Shown: positions 37,841-45,944 of the stretch, piece by piece
Layout of the letters: each line of letters opens with the position of its first letter
How positions within the stretch are numbered: the stretch's first letter is position 1
Origin: Janibacter alkaliphilus
Lineage (GTDB): Bacteria; Actinomycetota; Actinomycetes; Actinomycetales; Dermatophilaceae
DNA: 64,000 nucleotides
NCBI RefSeq assembly: GCF_013408565.1
Contig: NZ_JACBZX010000001.1
Coordinates: forward strand, 1,116,001 to 1,180,000
Direction of reading: 5' to 3'
The notes under the pieces: generated by a model
Databases searched by the model: none
What the model saw: the letters and a program-made list of their open reading frames with translations, nothing else
Told to the model about the DNA's origin: nothing
Made by a program: the position numbers and the translations under genes

Positions 37841-38716
37841 ATGGCAGGCGACCGCTCCGAGCTCTCCCTGCGCGACCTGCGCTCCTTCCTCGCGGTCGTC
37901 GACGAGGGCACCTTCACCGACGCCGCGATCGCGCTGGGCACCACCCAGGCCTCGGTCTCGCGGCACGTCGCCGCGCTGGAGCAGGCCCTCGGGGCGCGGC
38001 TGCTCGTGCGCGGCGGTCGGGTGGTCACGCTCACCGTGGCCGGTCGCCGGGTGCTGCGGCACGCCCGGACCATGCACGATGAGGGCGAGGCGATCCGCCG
38101 GGCCGCCCGCGACGAGCAGGGCCCGATCCGGATCGGCTACGCCTGGGCGGCGCTCGGCGCGCACACCGCGCCGGTGCAGCGCCGGTGGGCCGAGCTGCAC
38201 CCCGGCTCCGAGCTCGTCTTCGTCAACTCCACCGGCCGCTTCTCGGGGCTCAACGAGGGCCTCGCCGACGTGGCCGTGGTCCGCCGCGACCCGGGGATGG
38301 CGCAGATCGGCACCGCCCTGCTCGGGCACGAGTCCCGGGTGGCCGCGCTGCCGCGGGAGCACCCGCTGGCCCGCCGACGGAGCCTGCGGATGGCCGACTT
38401 CGCAGGACGGACGGTGGCCGTCGAGGCGCTCACCGGCACCACCCGCGAGGAGCTGTGGTCGCCCGAGAAGTACCCGGCCGGCTTCCGCACGGTCAGCGGC
38501 ACCGACGAGTGGCTCACCGAGACCGCCGCCGGGCAGGGGATCGGCCTGACCTCGCAGGCCACCGCGGTGCAGTACTCCCGGCTCGGTGTCGTCTTCCGCC
38601 GGGTGCGCGACGCCCCGCCGCTGCCGGTGTGGCTCATCTGGTGGCGCGACGACCCGCCGTGGTACCTCGACGCGCTGCGCGGGCTCATCCAGGAAGAGCT
38701 CGACCGGGAGGGGTGA
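37841..38716 (+). CDS. LysR-family transcriptional regulator
   Basis: 291 residues from ATG 37841. The HTH is LSLRDLRSFLAVVDEGTFTD, AAIALGTTQASVSRHVAALE, QALGARLLVRGGRVVTLTVA. The effector domain begins GPIRIGYAWAALGAHTAPVQ. It is divergent from the sulfatase/FGE operon and so probably senses a sulfate ester or sulfur status; this is positional inference. A bidirectional hairpin lies after its stop. Confidence 0.9.
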   Translation: MAGDRSELSLRDLRSFLAVVDEGTFTDAAIALGTTQASVSRHVAALEQALGARLLVRGGRVVTLTVAGRRVLRHARTMHDEGEAIRRAARDEQGPIRIGYAWAALGAHTAPVQRRWAELHPGSELVFVNSTGRFSGLNEGLADVAVVRRDPGMAQIGTALLGHESRVAALPREHPLARRRSLRMADFAGRTVAVEALTGTTREELWSPEKYPAGFRTVSGTDEWLTETAAGQGIGLTSQATAVQYSRLGVVFRRVRDAPPLPVWLIWWRDDPPWYLDALRGLIQEELDREG

Positions 38717-38772
38717 CCCAGCGGTCTGACCAGCCGACGGACGACGAGCCGACGGACGACCAGCCGACAGAC

Positions 38773-38808
38773 GACGAAGGGCGGGACCGCACGGTCCCGC
38801 CCTTCGTC
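38773..38808. terminator. Bidirectional terminator hairpin
   Basis: A perfect 17-bp stem, GACGAAGGGCGGGACCG with its complement, and a 2-base CA turn. It lies between the convergent LysR and betT genes. It is preceded by three copies of GACGGACGAC-like sequence (38736-38775), a short tandem repeat. Confidence 0.88.
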
Positions 38809-38850
38809 ATCTCCCCGGGGCCACGTGAGGTGGCGCCCGGTGCTGCCGGC

Positions 38851-40896
38851 TCAGCTGCCGTGGTCGGCCACCGCCGCCGAGCTGTTCGCCCAGCGCTCGT
38901 AGTGGTCGAGCACGTCGTGGCAGACCTCGTCGCCGTCGTAGTCCATGAGGTCGTAGCTCACGCCGGTCGGCAGCGCCACCTCCAGCAGCGTGGTGGTGTC
39001 GTCCGCCTCGAGCATCCGCGCCCCGTAGCTGGGCGCCGGGGTGCGGCGCACCTGCACGAGGTAGCAGAAGTCCTCGTAGCCGATCTCGGTCGCCGGGACG
39101 ACGAGCTTGGCGGTGCGCCCGATCCGGCCGTTGCCGGTGTCCTCGCTGACCTCGGCGACCACGCCGCGCTCGGTCAGCTCGCCGGCGACCTCCTGCAGCG
39201 AGGGCAGCACGACGTCGTCGAGCCGCTCCTCGGCCTGCTTCACGGTCACCGTGCCGAAGGTCCGGGAGAGCCGGCGGCGCCACGAGCCCGAGCCCGACGG
39301 GTGGCCGACGATCGAGCGGGTCAGCGAGACCCGCTGGGCCACGCCGAGCACCCGGTCCTCCTCCAGCGCCCGGTGCAGCGCCCACATCACGAGGATCATG
39401 ACGAAGGCGAAGGGCAGCCCCATGATGATCGTCGCGCTCTGCAGCGCCGGGATGCCGTCGACGGTGAGCATCGCGATGGTCAGCACACCGGTGGCGGCCG
39501 CCCAGACGATGCGCATCGACGGCGCCGCGTCGGTGTCGTTGTCCGGCAGGTCCGAGGACAGGTTCGCCATGACCAGCGCCCCGGAGTCGGCCGAGGTGAC
39601 GTAGAAGAGCAGCCCGACGAAGGTCGCCAGGGCCACCAGCACGGTCGCCCCCGGGGTGTCCTGCAGCAGGGTGAAGAAGCCCAGCTCCGGGGTGTTCATC
39701 GCGGCCTCGCCGAACTCGGCGTCGCCGTCCATGATCTTCTGCACGGCGCTGTTGCCGAAGATCGTCACCCACATGACGATGTAGCTGAAGGGGATGGTCA
39801 TCGTGCCGAGCACGAACTGACCGATGGTGCGCCCCTTGCTGATCCGGGCGAGGAACATGCCGACGAAGCACGCCCAGGCGATCCACCATGCCCAGAAGAA
39901 GAGCGTCCAGCCGCCCATCCAGTCGGCGTCGTAGTCGTAGGCCATCGTGTCCATCGTGATCCCGGGGAACATCGACACGAAGTCGCCGACGTTCATCATC
40001 GCCGCCCGCAGCAGGAAGGCGGTGTCCCGGGTGATCAGCACCCACGCGGCCAGCGCGATCGCCAGCAGCACGTTGAGCTGGGAGAGCAGCCGGATGCCCT
40101 TGTCGACGCCGGTGGTCGCCGAGATGGTGGCGACGAGGACGGCGACGACGACCAGCGCGATCTGCGCCGGGGTGCCCTGCTCGATGCCGAAGAGCAGGTC
40201 GAGGCCGACGTTGAGCATGACCACGCCGATGCCCAGGCTGGTGGCCACGCCGAAGATCGTGCCGAGCACGGTGGCGATGTCCACGGCGTCACCGATCGGG
40301 CCGCGCACCCGCTTGCCGATGAGCGGGTAGAGCGTCGAGCGCACCGCCAGCGGCAGCCCCTTGCGGTAGGCGGCGAAGCCGAGCGCGATGCCCATGAGCG
40401 CGTACATGCCCCAGCCGGTGATCCCGTAGTGGAAGAGGGTCCACACGGTGGACTCGCGGGCGGCGTCCAGGGTGCCGCCGTCGCCCTGCGGCGGGGCGAG
40501 GAACTGGCTGGCCGGCTCGGCCACCGCGTAGAACATCACGTCGGTGCCGATGCCGGCGGCGAAGAGCATCGAGGCCCAGGCGAAGGTGGAGAACTCCGGC
40601 CGGTCGTCCGGGGAGCCCAGCCGCACCTTCGAGTAGCGCAGCCCGACGTAGAGGACGAAGACGAGCACCACGGTGGCCAGCGCGATGTAGAACCAGCCGA
40701 ACCACTCCGAGATCCAGCCGACGGTGCTGCCGAGGATCTCCCCGGAGCTCTCCGGGGCGATCAGCGCCCAGCCGGCGACGATCACGGTGATGACGCCGGC
40801 GACGGTGAGCACCGGGATCTTCGGGGTGGGCTTGCGCGGCCTGTCGGCCCGGGTCTCCTGACCTGGCGGTGTGGCGGGGTCGGTGGTCGTGCTCAT
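38851..40896 (-). CDS. betT: BCCT-family choline/betaine transporter
   Basis: 681 residues. Twelve transmembrane helices span residues 29-510. BCCT signatures include [40 protein letters not shown], and [20 protein letters not shown] (the Trp-rich substrate box), then [21 protein letters not shown] 150-residue cytoplasmic C-terminal domain ([20 protein letters not shown]) is as in BetT and can sense osmotic conditions. It overlaps betA by 4 bases, so it imports choline for the two dehydrogenases upstream. Choline as substrate is inferred from operon context. Confidence 0.93.
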   Translation of the reverse strand: MSTTTDPATPPGQETRADRPRKPTPKIPVLTVAGVITVIVAGWALIAPESSGEILGSTVGWISEWFGWFYIALATVVLVFVLYVGLRYSKVRLGSPDDRPEFSTFAWASMLFAAGIGTDVMFYAVAEPASQFLAPPQGDGGTLDAARESTVWTLFHYGITGWGMYALMGIALGFAAYRKGLPLAVRSTLYPLIGKRVRGPIGDAVDIATVLGTIFGVATSLGIGVVMLNVGLDLLFGIEQGTPAQIALVVVAVLVATISATTGVDKGIRLLSQLNVLLAIALAAWVLITRDTAFLLRAAMMNVGDFVSMFPGITMDTMAYDYDADWMGGWTLFFWAWWIAWACFVGMFLARISKGRTIGQFVLGTMTIPFSYIVMWVTIFGNSAVQKIMDGDAEFGEAAMNTPELGFFTLLQDTPGATVLVALATFVGLLFYVTSADSGALVMANLSSDLPDNDTDAAPSMRIVWAAATGVLTIAMLTVDGIPALQSATIIMGLPFAFVMILVMWALHRALEEDRVLGVAQRVSLTRSIVGHPSGSGSWRRRLSRTFGTVTVKQAEERLDDVVLPSLQEVAGELTERGVVAEVSEDTGNGRIGRTAKLVVPATEIGYEDFCYLVQVRRTPAPSYGARMLEADDTTTLLEVALPTGVSYDLMDYDGDEVCHDVLDHYERWANSSAAVADHGS

Positions 40897-42653
40897 CGGG
40901 TCTCCTCCTGAGCGGCGCGCTGCGCCGCGATGGCGTCGATCGAGCTGGGGATGCTCGTCGGGGTGTTCCAGGCGTCGTTGCGCGGGTCGCCCGGCGGGTA
41001 GAGCGGCATGCCCGCGTTCGCCTTGTAGGTCGGTGGGGCCTCCGGGGCCAGCGGGGTGTTGCCGGCGATGAGGTCGGCCGCCTTCTCGGCGACCATCATC
41101 ACCGGGGCGTAGATGTTGCCGTTGGTGATCGAGGGGAAGACCGAGGCGTCGACCACCCGCAGGCCGTCGGTGCCGTGCACCCGCATCGAGGACGGGTCGA
41201 CCACGGCCATCTCGTCGGTGCCCATCTTCGCCGAGCACGAGGGGTGCAGCGCGGTCTCGGCGTCCTGGGCCACCCAGTCGATGATCTCCTGGTCGGTCTC
41301 CACCGAGGGGCCGGGGCTGATCTCGCCGCCGTCGAAGGCGGCGAAGGCCGGCTGGCGCAGGATGTGCCGGGCGGCGCGGATGACCTCGACCCACTCGCGG
41401 CGGTCGTTCTCCGTCGAGAGGTAGTTGAAGAGGATCGACGGGTGGTGCCGCGGGTCGTCGTCGGTGATGTGCACCCGGCCGCGCACGTCGGAGTTCATCG
41501 GGCCGATGTGTACCTGGTAGCCGTGCTTGCCCTCCGGGGCGGTGCCGTCGTAGCGGACCGCGATCGGCAGGAAGTGGAACATGAGGTTGGGGTAGGCGAC
41601 GTCGTCGTTGGTGCGGATGAAGCCGCCCCCTTCGAAGTGGTTGCTCGCGCCCACCCCGGTGTCGGCGAAGAGCCACTGCGCACCGATGTAGGGGGCCTTC
41701 CACTTCTTCAGCCAGGGCGCGATCGAGACCGGCTGCAGGCTGGTGTGCTGCAGGTAGACCTCGAGGTGGTCCTGCAGGTTCTCACCGACGCCGGGCAGCT
41801 CGACCCGGGTGTCGACGCCGGCGGCGCGCAGCACCTCGGGGCTGCCGACGCCGGAGAGCTGCAGCAGCTGCGGGGAGTTGAAGGCGCCGCCGCAGAGGAT
41901 GACCTCGCCGGCCTCGACCGAGCGGGGCCGCCCGGCCCGGGTGAAGTCGACGCCGGTGACCCGGGTGCCGGACCAGCGCAGCCCGGTGGCCATCGACAGC
42001 GTGGAGATGTCGAGGTTCTTGCGGTCGCGGATCGGGCGCAGGTAGGCGCGGGCCGCCGAGAGCCGGCTGCCGTGGCGCACGTTCCGGTCGAAGGGGGCGA
42101 AGCCCTCCTGGCGGTAGCCGTTGACGTCGTCGGTGCGGGCGTAGCCGGCCTGGGTGGTGGCCTCGAAGAAGGCCTGGAAGAGCGGGCTGGAGGCCGGGCC
42201 GCGCTCCATCGCCAGCGGGCCGGAGCCGCCGCGCCAGGCGTCGGCGCCGGCGACGCAGGTCTCCATCCGCTTGAAGTAGGGCAGGCAGTGCTCGTAGTCC
42301 CAGTGCTCCAGGCCGGCGTTGGTGGCCCACTTGTCGTAGTCGCCGCGGTTGCCGCGCTGGAAGATCATCCCGTTGATCGAGGACGACCCGCCGAGTACCT
42401 TGCCGCGAGCGTGCGGGACGCGGCGGCCGCCCATGTGCGGCTCCGGGTCGGTCTCGTAGGCCCAGTCGTAGAGCGGGTTGCCGGAGGGGAACATCAGCGC
42501 CGCCGGCATGTGGATCAGCGGGTCCATGATGAAGTCCGCGCGGCCGGCCTCGAGGACCAGCACGCTGGTGGACTCGTCGGCGGAGAGGCGGTTGGCCAGG
42601 GCGGACCCGGCCGAGCCACCACCGACGATGACGTAGTCGTAGCGCTTCTTCAT
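40893..42653 (-). CDS. betA: Choline dehydrogenase (GMC oxidoreductase)
   Basis: 586 residues. The FAD-binding motif is [20 protein letters not shown] and the GMC signature is [20 protein letters not shown]. The active-site region [20 protein letters not shown] keeps the catalytic His, and [20 protein letters not shown] is the second GMC motif. It oxidises choline to betaine aldehyde at the membrane. A 148-base gap with two TTATCGGGT palindromes separates it from betB upstream, and betT follows with a 4-base overlap. Confidence 0.93.
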   Translation of the reverse strand: MKKRYDYVIVGGGSAGSALANRLSADESTSVLVLEAGRADFIMDPLIHMPAALMFPSGNPLYDWAYETDPEPHMGGRRVPHARGKVLGGSSSINGMIFQRGNRGDYDKWATNAGLEHWDYEHCLPYFKRMETCVAGADAWRGGSGPLAMERGPASSPLFQAFFEATTQAGYARTDDVNGYRQEGFAPFDRNVRHGSRLSAARAYLRPIRDRKNLDISTLSMATGLRWSGTRVTGVDFTRAGRPRSVEAGEVILCGGAFNSPQLLQLSGVGSPEVLRAAGVDTRVELPGVGENLQDHLEVYLQHTSLQPVSIAPWLKKWKAPYIGAQWLFADTGVGASNHFEGGGFIRTNDDVAYPNLMFHFLPIAVRYDGTAPEGKHGYQVHIGPMNSDVRGRVHITDDDPRHHPSILFNYLSTENDRREWVEVIRAARHILRQPAFAAFDGGEISPGPSVETDQEIIDWVAQDAETALHPSCSAKMGTDEMAVVDPSSMRVHGTDGLRVVDASVFPSITNGNIYAPVMMVAEKAADLIAGNTPLAPEAPPTYKANAGMPLYPPGDPRNDAWNTPTSIPSSIDAIAAQRAAQEETR

Positions 42654-42681
42654 TGGTTGCGACCTCGTTTCCAGGGAGGGT

Positions 42682-42770
42682 GCCTTTATCGGGTAACCCG
42701 ATAACAGCTCGTTTCGGGGGGAAGCCTTCTCCGGTGACCGAGCGTTTATCGGGTAACCCGATAAACGCTC
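42682..42770. repeat. Intergenic palindromic repeat, family 1, copies 2 and 3
   Basis: Copy 2 is TTATCGGGTAACCCGATAA at 42686-42704, followed by GGGGGGAAGCCTTCTCCGGT as at 24052. Copy 3 at 42740-42770 is a perfect 31-bp palindrome with half-site GAGCGTTTATCGGGT around a central A. They occupy the betB-betA gap. They could be operators, a transcript-processing hairpin, or members of a mobile REP-like family. Confidence 0.87.
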
Positions 42771-42800
42771 CTCAGGGCCGAAGGGGGCGAAGGGGGAGGG

Positions 42801-44291
42801 TCAGTCGTGGACGGGGAACCAGTCGGCGGGGGCCGGCTGGGTGTTGTGCCAGACGTGCTTGGTCTCGATGTACTCGTGCAGCCCGGCGACCCCGAGCTCG
42901 CGGCCGATGCCGGAGCGCTTCATCCCGCCCCACTCGGCCTGCGGCACGTAGGGGTGGTAGTCGTTGATCCAGATCGTGCCGTGCCGCAGCCGCCCGGCCA
43001 CCCGCTCGGCGCGCCCGGCGTTGCTGCTCCACACCGCGCCGGCCAACCCGTAGACGGTGTGGTTGGCGATGGCCACCGCGGCGTCCTCGGCCTCGGCCGG
43101 GGTGTCCCCGGAGAAGGTCTCCACGGTCAGCACCGGCCCGAAGGACTCCTCCTGCACCGCGCTCATCTCGGCGGTGCAGCCGTCCAGGATCGTCGGCGGG
43201 TAGTAGCTGCCCTCGGCCAGCGCGCCGCCGGGGATCTCCCCGCCGCAGCGCAGCACCGCGCCCTCGTCGACCGCGGTCTGCACGTAGCGCACGATCTTGT
43301 CGCGGTGCTCGTCGCTGATCAGCGGCCCGGTCTCGGCCTCGGGGTCGAAGGGCCCGCCCATCCGGATCTGCTGAGCGCGGGCCACCAGGGTGTCGACGAC
43401 CTCGTCGTGGATCGACTCCTCGACGACCAGCCGCGCCCCGGCCGAGCACACCTGGCCGGAGTCGAGGAAGATCGCGGTGAGCGCGTTGTCGATCGCGGCC
43501 GGCAGGTCGGCGTCGGCGAAGATGACGTTGGGGTTCTTCCCGCCGAGCTCGAGCGCCACCTTCTTCACGGTGCCGGCGGCGGTGGCCATGATCGTCTTGC
43601 CGGTGGCCAGCCCGCCGGTGAAGGAGACGAGGTCGACGTCCGGGTGGTCGGTCAGCACCGCGCCGACCTCGGCGCCGGTGCCGAGCACGAGGTTGGCCAC
43701 CCCGGCCGGCAGCCCGGCCCGCTCCAGGGCGCCCATGAGCCAGATCGAGGTCTGCGGGGTCAGCTCGCTCGGCTTGAGGATGAAGGTGTTGCCCGCGGCC
43801 AGGCACGGCGCGACCTTCCACGCGGTCTGCAGCAGCGGGAAGTTCCACGGGGTGATCAGGCTGCACACCCCGACCGGCTCGTGCACCACCTTCGAGGAGA
43901 CGCCCGGCATGCCGGTGTCGACGACCCGCCCGGCCTCGCCCTGGACGAGCGCGGCGAAGTGGCGGAAGACGCCGATGATGTCGTTCATGTCGACCTGCGA
44001 CTCGACGAACCGCTTGCCGGTGTCCAGCGACTCCAGCCGCGCCACCTCGTCGAGCTCGGCCTCGAGCAGGTCGGCGACCTCGGTGAGCACGGCGGCCCGC
44101 TCGGGGGTCGGGGTGGTCGGCCAGGGGCCACGGTCGAAGGCGGTGCGGGCGGCGGCGATCGCGTCGCGGGCGTCCTGGGCGCCGCCCTCGGCGACGGTCA
44201 CGACGACCTGACGGTCGGCCGGGCAGGTGATCTCGCGGGTCCCGCCGGCGGCGGCGTCGCGCCAGGTCCCGTCGATGTAGAGGCTGGGCAT
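42801..44291 (-). CDS. betB: Betaine-aldehyde dehydrogenase
   Basis: 496 residues from ATG 44291 with GAAGGAG 6 bases upstream. ALDH motifs: VCSLITPWNFPLLQTAWKVA, LKPSELTPQTSIWLMGALER, VSFTGGLATGKTIMATAAG, the catalytic Glu in KKVALELGGKNPNVIFADAD, and the catalytic Cys in FLDSGQVCSAGARLVVEES. It oxidises betaine aldehyde to glycine betaine using NAD(P)+. It is first in the betB-betA-betT unit and divergent from a BetI-like regulator, with which it shares a 183-base control region. Confidence 0.93.
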   Translation of the reverse strand: MPSLYIDGTWRDAAAGGTREITCPADRQVVVTVAEGGAQDARDAIAAARTAFDRGPWPTTPTPERAAVLTEVADLLEAELDEVARLESLDTGKRFVESQVDMNDIIGVFRHFAALVQGEAGRVVDTGMPGVSSKVVHEPVGVCSLITPWNFPLLQTAWKVAPCLAAGNTFILKPSELTPQTSIWLMGALERAGLPAGVANLVLGTGAEVGAVLTDHPDVDLVSFTGGLATGKTIMATAAGTVKKVALELGGKNPNVIFADADLPAAIDNALTAIFLDSGQVCSAGARLVVEESIHDEVVDTLVARAQQIRMGGPFDPEAETGPLISDEHRDKIVRYVQTAVDEGAVLRCGGEIPGGALAEGSYYPPTILDGCTAEMSAVQEESFGPVLTVETFSGDTPAEAEDAAVAIANHTVYGLAGAVWSSNAGRAERVAGRLRHGTIWINDYHPYVPQAEWGGMKRSGIGRELGVAGLHEYIETKHVWHNTQPAPADWFPVHD

Positions 44292-44450
44292 CTCGCTCCT
44301 TCTCATGGGGTGGTCGAAGGGTGTGGACGGAGGGTGAGGACGAAGGGGGGGGTGGTCCCGGAGTGCCCGGTGGGGCAGCGTGCGTGGCCCGTCGTGGCGC
44401 CGGGGAAGGGTCGGTCGGGCGGACGTGTCCTGCATCTCTCGACGGTGAGC

Positions 44451-44467
44451 ATAACGGACGTTATATT
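44451..44467 (+). promoter_or_regulatory. TetR operator overlapping a -10 box (leaderless promoter)
   Basis: ATAACGGACGTTAT (44451-44464) is an inverted repeat of ATAACG. It overlaps TATATT (44462-44467), a near-perfect -10 hexamer, placing the start of transcription at or next to ATG 44475. No ribosome-binding site precedes that ATG, so a leaderless mRNA and direct autorepression are likely. Confidence 0.72.
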
Positions 44468-44474
44468 TCTTGTC

Positions 44475-45065
44475 ATGCCCCGCCGGCCCGTCCCCGTGCG
44501 CGAGCGTCTGCTCGACGCCGCCGACAACCTGCTCTTCGTCGACGGCGCCTACGCGACCCCGGTCGACGTCATCCTCCGCGAGGCCGAGGCGTCGCCGCCG
44601 AGCCTCTACACCCACTTCGGCAGCAAGCAGGGGCTCATCGCCGCCGCGCTGCGGCGCCGCCTGGAGATCTGGACCCGCACCTGGGACGAGGCGATCGACG
44701 CCGGCGAGGGGGCGCGTGGGCGGCTGCTCGCGGTCTACCCCGCGCTGCGCCGCTACCAGGGGGTCTTCCTCACCGAGCGGTGGTGCGCCTTCACCGGGAC
44801 GACCGCCGGGATCACCGACCCTGGGCCGGAGCTGGCGGAGGTGCTCGCCGACGAGCGGCGGCTGCTCAGCGAGCGTCACGAGGAGCTGTGCGCCGCGCTG
44901 CTCGGCCCCGGCCCGGAGGCCGATGCGCTGGCCCGCCGGCTGGTCATCGCCTACGGCGGGACGATCGTGCTCATGCTGCGCGACCCCTGGCGCGAGGCCA
45001 TCGACGACGGCGAGGCGACGGCGGCGGCGCTGCTCGACGCTGCCCTCGTGGGTGCGCCGGCCTGA
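44475..45065 (+). CDS. TetR-family regulator (BetI-like)
   Basis: 196 residues from ATG 44475. The HTH is RERLLDAADNLLFVDGAYAT, PVDVILREAEASPPSLYTHF, GSKQGLIAAALRRRLEIWTR. The ligand domain is helical with ERWCAFTGTTAGITDPGPEL. It is divergent from betB-betA-betT and probably represses it until choline is present, as BetI does. The name betI is withheld because sequence identity to BetI cannot be judged here. A palindrome ATAACG-GA-CGTTAT lies 10 bases upstream. Confidence 0.87.
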   Translation: MPRRPVPVRERLLDAADNLLFVDGAYATPVDVILREAEASPPSLYTHFGSKQGLIAAALRRRLEIWTRTWDEAIDAGEGARGRLLAVYPALRRYQGVFLTERWCAFTGTTAGITDPGPELAEVLADERRLLSERHEELCAALLGPGPEADALARRLVIAYGGTIVLMLRDPWREAIDDGEATAAALLDAALVGAPA

Positions 45066-45143
45066 CCCGCGCCACCGTGATCCGGCCCCTCGGGTGAGCC
45101 CCATCACGGGTGGTCGCGCGCCGCGCGCCCTAGGGTGGCGAGC

Positions 45144-45944
45144 ATGAGCCGACCTGACCCGCTGCAGCTCTGGGACGACGTCGCCCAGGACACCCTCGCC
45201 GTGGTGCGCGAGCTCGACGGCGAGGAGTGGCAGCTGCCGACCGCGCTGCCCGGGTGGGACGTCCGCGACGTCGTCGCCCACCTGGCGCACCTGGAGTCCG
45301 AGGCCGCCGGGATGCCGCAGCCCGACGGGGGCGGCGCCGACCAGGTCGAGGCCACCGGTGCGATGCCGACCTCGCTCACCCAGGCCGGGGTCGACGCTCG
45401 CCGCGACGCCAGCGGCGAGGAGCTGCGGGCCGAGCTCGAGCAGGCCTGCAGCACCCGCCGCGAGGTGCTCGCCGACCTGGACACCAGCGACCTCTCCGCA
45501 CCGGCCCCGGGGCTCGTCGGTGGCCTCGGCTGGGACCTGAGGACGTGGCTGCGCAACCGGCCGGTCGACCTGTGGGTGCACGCCACCGACCTGCGCCGGG
45601 CCACCGGCCGCACCGTGCGGACCGACGAGACCGGTGCCACGCACGTCGCCCGGATGCTCACCGGGGCCTTCCCCTTCGCGCTGCGCCGGCTGCCGCCCGG
45701 GACCAGCGTCGTCGCCGAGATCACCGGGCCGCAGGGCCGCACGCTGGCCGCCCAGGTCGGCGACGACGGGCGCGCGGCTCCGGTCGACCCGCCGACCGAG
45801 CCCACCGTGCACCTGGCGATGGACGACGTCACCTGGCTCGTCCTCGGCTCGGGCCGTGAGGACCCGGCCGGGGCTGCGGTGACGATCACCGGCGACGCCG
45901 CGCTCGCCCAGCAGGTGCTCGGTCAGCTCAATGTCATGCCGTGA
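45144..45944 (+). CDS. Maleylpyruvate isomerase/mycothiol-dependent DinB-like protein
   Basis: 266 residues from ATG 45144. LQLWDDVAQDTLAVVRELDG, EEWQLPTALPGWDVRDVVAH and LAHLESEAAGMPQPDGGGAD match the N-terminal MDMPI domain, which carries metal-binding His residues. WLRNRPVDLWVHATDLRRAT gives the next His ligand. The C-terminal part (EPTVHLAMDDVTWLVLGSGR, AVTITGDAALAQQVLGQLNV) is the SCP2-like domain. Such proteins use mycothiol as cofactor and act in thiol transfer. The last four bases overlap the next gene (GTGA). Confidence 0.88.
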   Translation: MSRPDPLQLWDDVAQDTLAVVRELDGEEWQLPTALPGWDVRDVVAHLAHLESEAAGMPQPDGGGADQVEATGAMPTSLTQAGVDARRDASGEELRAELEQACSTRREVLADLDTSDLSAPAPGLVGGLGWDLRTWLRNRPVDLWVHATDLRRATGRTVRTDETGATHVARMLTGAFPFALRRLPPGTSVVAEITGPQGRTLAAQVGDDGRAAPVDPPTEPTVHLAMDDVTWLVLGSGREDPAGAAVTITGDAALAQQVLGQLNVMP

